Shown piece after piece: positions 59,345-64,000 of a DNA stretch of 64,000 nucleotides. Made by a program: the position numbers and the translations under genes. Every line of letters begins with the position of its first letter. The first letter of the stretch is position 1. The notes beneath the pieces were generated by a model. It searched no databases. It was not told where the DNA came from and was given only the letters and a program-made list of their open reading frames with translations. Source of the stretch: Cannabis sativa (Eukaryota; Streptophyta; Magnoliopsida; Rosales; Cannabaceae); assembly GCF_029168945.1 (NCBI RefSeq), contig NC_083605.1:7757280-7821279 (forward strand). Direction: 5' to 3'.

Positions 59345-60355
59345 TGCCTATTGCTTGGATCAAGCTTTCAGGTTTGGAGCTCAAAGAGACTTGTGGAAAT
59401 GGATCTGGCATGTGGATGTTCATCGAAGAATCTTTGTTTTATTATGGATAATTCTAAACAAAGCTATACCAACCAAGTGTAGATTGCCTTTTGCTCTGGA
59501 AAAATACTGTTGTTTGTGTAGTTCAAGTGAGGAGACTTGTATGCATTTGTTCAAAGAATACAGTGTGGCAAGGGCTTTGTAGTTTGCTAGGGCTTCGCCG
59601 ATTTCGAGTGAATCCATACTAGGAACTTCTCTAACTTAATTTACAGAAATCCTGATTTCCTCTGTCCCCAAAAATTGTAGAATGAAAGCCATTATCTCAA
59701 TGGGTTGTATCTTCTCTGACATTTGGTCTGTGAGGATGTAGAGCATACATCTCTAGGGAGAACATCGAGATGGCAGTGATGTTGAGAAAAGTGCATAACT
59801 CTTTTGAGGAGATGATAAATCTGCCTGGTTCTAGTGCAGATAGAATTTTGAAAAATGCTTCTGGCATAGATGTGAGCAGATTAGGGTCAAAAATGACATT
59901 GTTCATTGATACCTCCTGGAGCGAGGGGATCATGGGAGCTGCTTCTGTTATGATAATTTCTCCTGAGGACTCGTGGACCTATTGTTTAACTAATTCTTCT
60001 GTTGCCTCATCCTTGGAAGCAGATATTAAAGGTTGTTTTATTTGCTCTGAAGTGGGCTTTACAGAACAAGTAAATGGATCTCTATCTTGTTTGACTCTCA
60101 AGTGATAGTGCAAACTCTTCAGAAGAGAAGTTGTGCTCTGAATTAGTCTCTTTTGAATGTTTCCTTGATGACTTTAGATTTAATTAAGAAGTTTCGGCAT
60201 TGTTCATTTTTCTTTATTAATCGTAAATTTAGTGTTGTAGTAGATGACTTAGCAAAAAATGTAAGATAGCAAGTTTGCCATTTCCTATCAAGGAGAGAGA
60301 ATTTTCCCTGTGATTCCTATCTCGTTTTCCTTCTTACGAACATGGCGTTCTTCCA
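59345..60355 (+). pseudogene. LINE zf-RVT and RNase H remnant, right part
   Basis: The frame at 59355 reads RFGAQRDLWKWIWHVDVHRR, ILNKAIPTKCRLPFALEKYC and CLCSSSEETCMHLFKE, the zinc-binding region downstream of LINE RT. From 59860 an RNase H-like domain follows (GSKMTLFIDTSWSEGIMGAA, SSLEADIKGC) with stops. It ends before the AAT tail. The family's role is target-primed reverse transcription; this copy is inactive. Confidence 0.75.
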
Positions 60356-60385
60356 AAAAATAATAATAATAATAATAATAAACAA

Positions 60386-61243
60386 ATTAGGTATCATACG
60401 TACTTTTTGACTACTTTAGAAGCATATTACTAATGTTTTGTCCTTTTTTCTTTCATATGTTCGTATTCTCATTTCCATATATAAACAAATAGTGTACACA
60501 CTTTCAAGTTTCAATTTAAGTGCGTGGGACAACCAAATTATTGGTATATTTAAAATTTATTGTACATGCAACATAGTACGTAATTTTGTATGTACACGGT
60601 TAAAACATAAAACAATAATATACCTTTAATTGCTACTATTTTATGGTGTTATTAATTTTATAAATCCAATTTTATGGTGTTATATTTCTTTCAAAGTTAA
60701 AATATAGATTTAAATTTTAATTGTCACTTTTTTTAAAGAAAAAAAAATTAAAGTAAGTACATGCATGATGCCATTAATTAAAAAAAGTACTTAATAGTAA
60801 TCTAATTAAAAAAATAAATGGTTATATATATTTCCAATCTCCAAATAATACTTGTAAAGAAAAGTATTACTTGTTTGAATGGTATATTTTGTTCAAATAC
60901 ATGTCAGATTCCGTATTCTGAAAAATTAATTTAATGAGTAATATTTTAAACCTCAACCATTATATTTCTACTTTTTTGAACTCATTTCATGGTTGAGCAC
61001 AAAATCTAATGTTATATTTGAAATTAAAAATAAAGTTTTGCGTATTATATACTTTGATCGATTTTTTGCAAAATAAATATATTGCTTTTAAAGACATAAT
61101 AATTACGGTACTATCTACCTAATTATTTGAATTAATCTGAAATTATGTAATAAAAAAAGACTTATATTTGTGTAAAATGAAGAACACATTACAGGACACT
61201 ACTGGAGACTCAAGAACCATCAAAATTTAATTAATTATAGTTT
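60386..61243. other. Intergenic, AT-rich
   Basis: No coding sequence, element ends or RNA genes recognised. It is the 3' flank of LEA2 gene 2. Confidence 0.5.
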
Positions 61244-61891
61244 CTATTTGCAATTTATATCTTGGACAACTTTTTCATACAAATTAATAGTGACAGTGCA
61301 ATTCATTTCAGAAGATCTTTTTCTCTTGATCAACTTTAACAAGTGAACTGTCCCACTCAGTTTGGCTTTACCAGTCAAAGTCAAAAACCCTGATATAATA
61401 TCATTATCATCAACCAAAATCGAATTATTTCTGGTCCTTATTTCACCTGTGAACTGAATCTTCTTAGTTGACCGAGCTTTGACTTTGCCTTCCCCAACAA
61501 ACCCATCACCCTCGACTAGAGCAACATGAGCCCCCCTGTAGAAGAACCCAACTGAGGCCTTTTCGAATTCGAATTTGCCGAAGTTGGTATTCTTTATGCC
61601 AATTTCAGCTTCAAATTTCATAACAATGGCATTATTTTTGCTACTCTTAGTACTGAGCTCATCAATGGTCATTGATCGAATTAGAAACTTGGGAGTGTGG
61701 ACATGAAAGATTGTTGTTGTAAACAACAAAACTACCATCGATAAGAGCAATACGAGAAGTGCCACGTAGCATAGTCGTTTCATACTTTTCTTGTGGTGTA
61801 CTTCCTTAGAATTGGATTCCATCGTTGCTGTTTCGACGTCGTCGTTTTGAGCTGGATGAACTTGTTGGGCATTATTATTATTACTTGACAT
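61244..61891 (-). CDS. LEA2 (NDR1/HIN1-like) membrane protein
   Basis: The 215-residue protein is encoded by one exon. A polar, Asn-rich N-terminus (1-34) is followed by HKKSMKR, one transmembrane segment (about 39-62), VHTPKFLIRSMTIDEL, and a LEA14-type domain with IKNTNFGKFEFEKASVGFFY, KVKARSTKKIQF, a LTLTGKAKLSGTVHLLKLIK stretch, and the end VVQDINCK with the conserved late Cys. It matches the plant At1g64065-like group of LEA2/NHL proteins, anchored in the plasma membrane; the molecular role is unproven. Met 61891 fits the family length and has a TATA box 68 bp upstream. It is paralogous to the gene at 37664, on the same strand. Confidence 0.92.
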   Translation of the reverse strand: MSSNNNNAQQVHPAQNDDVETATMESNSKEVHHKKSMKRLCYVALLVLLLSMVVLLFTTTIFHVHTPKFLIRSMTIDELSTKSSKNNAIVMKFEAEIGIKNTNFGKFEFEKASVGFFYRGAHVALVEGDGFVGEGKVKARSTKKIQFTGEIRTRNNSILVDDNDIISGFLTLTGKAKLSGTVHLLKLIKRKRSSEMNCTVTINLYEKVVQDINCK

Positions 61892-61958
61892 ATTTGATAA
61901 ACACTATACTAGGAATAGGATTGAATAGTTTATGTTATAGTAGAGATGGATTTAGCTG

Positions 61959-61966
61959 TATTTATA
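61959..61966 (-). promoter_or_regulatory. TATA box of LEA2 gene 2
   Basis: The minus strand reads TATAAATA, 68-75 bp before the ATG at 61891. An ACGCGT motif (CGCG-box type) lies just upstream at about 61977. Confidence 0.7.
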
Positions 61967-62015
61967 CCCAAATGTGACGCGTAGATATAATATAATATTA
62001 TGCTAAATTTTCAAA

Positions 62016-62021
62016 ACGTGG
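62016..62021 (+). promoter_or_regulatory. ABRE-like ACGTGG motif upstream of LEA2 gene 2
   Basis: ACGTGG, the core of abscisic-acid response elements, lies about 125 bp before the ATG and 50 bp upstream of the TATA box. Single motifs of six bases are weak evidence. Confidence 0.35.
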
Positions 62022-62497
62022 AAAATAAAACATATAATATTGGATTGGCTTACTGATTAGGTGATGATGAGATCCTCGGATTTGGAACGACGACTAGCTA
62101 AATAGTATTGATTGAGGAAGTTATAATGTGCTTATAATAGTTGTTGTTCCCAACATCTAATATATAATACGTCCTACAAGCATCAAATAATGACTGCTAA
62201 TTGTGTTAAGTAATAAAAATTGACTCTATTTACTTTCCAACTTAGTTAAAAAATAACATATCCGTGGAGAGGCATTTAAAAAAGAACTACTTTGTAATCA
62301 TCATGAGGTTTATTTGGCATTAGTAGTGTCCAATCTTCTAAAGTGACATTAAAAAATTCCTAACACTGAGGTTTACACTAATACTAGTATAACACTGAGT
62401 AGGGTGCTAAGCACAAAAAATTCCTTTTAGCAATTTTCGTAAAATATATCATATCCAATACTTTTGCACAAGCATTAAAAACTTAACTTCTTACTAG

Positions 62498-64000
62498 CAC
62501 TACTACAAAAACAACCTTTAGAGGCAGTTTTTAAGGTCTTTCAGTGTCGGTTTTGGCAAAATTTGCTACCGACGCTGATAAGGGCGACGCTATAGGGTTG
62601 AAAAAAACCGACGCTATTAAGTACCCTATGGCGTCGGTTATTAGCTAGGAACCAACGCCATAGGGGTATGTATGGCGTCGGTTCCTAGCTAATAACTGAC
62701 GTCATATAGCCATAAGGATTATTATTTTTTTCGGTTTATTTAATTTAATTTAAATTTAACTTAGATATTTATTTTTTAAAAGGTAAATTAAATATTATTT
62801 AAATTAATTTTAGGATTGGCCAAAATACCTAATTTTATTTCATAGAAGTAATAAAAAATTACACAAATATTGTAAAATTAGTCCAAGTATTAACAAGTTA
62901 ATAAATCTAACTACAAGTTAACCTAATACTTGGGAAGAAAAATTCTTAGGCCTTTCAGCATCAATCGTCGAAGCCGTCAATCACCGCCATCAACCGTTCT
63001 ATCCACTGTCGCTGTATTGGTAACAATTCAATTTTTGGATTGTATTGCATGCTTATCTCCAAACTATTAAAAAAGTAAAAATTTATATTAGTTTATATAT
63101 ATATATTATTTGTTATTAGAATAAATACTATAATCAATAATTAAAACTTACAGTTGTTTGATCTTGTATGTAATGGTTGGGGTTTACATGCAATGACGTC
63201 AGTCATGTATTTCAAAACATAAAAACCACACTCTTAATTTTTAGGTTGTCTTGGACAATTTGCTAGTGAAATTCCTAGCCACGAGCAAAGAAACGCATTT
63301 GATGTCCCTATATATTTGTGTACTCTGTTTGAAAAATAATATTAGCATTCTAATTCATTAGTTAATTAAATAATTTATTACATAAATAGTCATTGAATTA
63401 TTACCTTCCCAACATTTGAGTAATTTGTTCGGGAACTTGGTGGTCACGTATAGGGTCTAAATGTATAATTTTCTTTGGTGCAACGAGCTCTAGCATCTAA
63501 TGCGCACTAGAAAATTATATTGTGATATAAGTAAGATAGTATAAAAAATAATTTGAAGTTATAATATAGAAATGAACAATTAGCACTAAAGAACTAAATA
63601 GTGTTTACCCAATATTCCAAGGAATAAAGAACATTCGGTGGTTGCTATTCATCGATGATAACCAAGCAGCCAATCGTCTTGCCGCATTGTCAATAGACTG
63701 ACTCTTCTCTTCATCGTTGATACCATTCACTACGAGAAGTTCTGGGTTAAAACTTAAAAAAATTTCTCAAATCGTTGATGCTCTCCCAGATGTTCCTGCA
63801 TTAAATTGTTAAGTATTAGTGTCTTATAATAATTTGACTAGAATTTGATATATAATGTTAATTAGATTAAAGAAGAGTATACATCATTCCAAACAACATT
63901 CCCTGGTTGCCGATGAAGTCACACAATGCAACCTGTTGCAAATCCTCTCCAGATAACGTGATCTGAGTACGCGGTTTTATGAATCTCTTAGGCACAGGAA
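62498..64000. mobile_element. CACTA element, left end, running off the window
   Basis: It starts CACTACTACAAAAACAACC at 62498, the same kind of end as the CACTA element at 45738. Subterminal repeats of a GGCGTCGGTT motif follow, including a pair of 34-bp inverted arms (62628-62661 and 62672-62705). A Ulp1-type gene remnant follows on the minus strand. The right end lies beyond the window. Confidence 0.75.
62961..64000 (-). pseudogene. Ulp1/C48-type cysteine peptidase, multi-exon, partial
   Basis: Five exons with GT...AG borders can be read on the minus strand: beyond 64000 to 63883, 63795-63609, 63506-63405, about 63324-63188, and 63063-62961 (stop TGA). They encode GEDLQQVALCDFIGNQGMLF, NAARRLAAWLSSMNSNHRMF with FIPWNIG, a His segment (H-stop-M-L-E-L, usually HWML), LDPIRDHQVPEQ with the Asp, and CPRQ followed by ECGFYVLKYM with the Cys. 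This is the His-Asp-Cys order of SUMO peptidases; such genes are commonly carried by plant CACTA and MULE elements. A TAG replaces the Trp after His, a TAA lies just before the Cys, and one exon has a frame problem, so it is dead. Confidence 0.65.

Larger units (their letters stand above)
51272..60385 (+). mobile_element. 5'-truncated LINE with RNase H, split by copia
   Basis: The LINE RT starts mid-domain at about 51272, runs to 52358, and resumes at 59345 after the copia element. It ends with an AAT trinucleotide tail at about 60356-60381. The coding phase is continuous across the copia duplication, which proves that the copia entered the LINE. Unlike the LINE at 14853 it carries an RNase H-type domain. 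It has many stops and is old. Confidence 0.8.

Noticed and set aside
1..64000. CRISPR arrays, bacterial operons, phage or organelle segments
   Set aside because: Direct repeats here are LTRs, subterminal transposon repeats or minisatellites; no matching gene content is present.

Overview
The window is nuclear DNA of a eudicot plant. It is AT-rich and has few genes and many retrotransposon layers. Two plant-specific LEA2/NHL-type genes, plant lineages of Ty3/gypsy and Ty1/copia elements, plant L1-type LINEs, CACTA ends and hAT-like ends all support this. I cannot name the species. Nothing bacterial or organellar was seen, and there is no tRNA, rRNA or CRISPR array.

Only two genes look like intact host genes: two single-exon, minus-strand LEA2 (NDR1/HIN1-like) membrane proteins at 37664-38335 and 61244-61891. 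They are paralogues of like size and layout, each with a TATA box 66-75 bp before the ATG and ACGT-type motifs just upstream. About 23 kb of transposons lie between them, so they probably began as a tandem pair.

Region 1-36 kb is one nested transposon stack. A copia element (pol 33201-35021, LTR from 35022) appears to have been entered by a Tat-lineage Ty3/gypsy element on the minus strand. Its putative 5' LTR is 32474-33200; gag, protease, RT, RNase H and integrase remnants run leftwards to about 9110. An antisense gene (plus strand, about 2129-6396) lies beyond pol. The Tat element was itself split by a nearly complete Tekay/Del-like chromovirus (22707-32319, TSD TGTGA), an L1-type LINE (about 14853-19395), a copia solo LTR (11544-13469, TSD AAATG), a Tekay-family solo LTR (6397-8681), an older Tekay-family LTR fragment (4085-4680) and possibly an unassigned block (19741-21090).

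Region 36-49 kb holds the first LEA2 gene, a truncated copia (39589-40334), another Tekay-related solo LTR (41271-43343, TSD TTAAT), a retrotransposon-type extra ORF (43810-44985), and a 2.7-kb CACTA element (45738-48452, TSD CAA) that carries exon-like, possibly captured, sequence and a small MITE.

Region 49-60 kb holds a hAT-like element (49073-51039) whose body is a degenerate GACC-rich minisatellite, split by a second hAT-like element. It is followed by an RNase H-bearing LINE (51272-60385) split by a complete RE1-like copia (52359-59339, TSD AAGAA), which is in turn split by a copia solo LTR (53683-55576, TSD ATAAC).

Region 60-64 kb holds the second LEA2 gene and the left end of a CACTA element with a multi-exon Ulp1/C48-type peptidase pseudogene running off the window. 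Most breaks in the younger elements are CGA-to-TGA or TGG-to-TAG type changes, which fits decay of methylated DNA. I found no clearly new biological system. The best leads are the antisense gene in the Tat element, the gene-like cargo of the CACTA element, the palindrome island of the Tekay LTRs, and the minisatellite-bearing hAT-like element.
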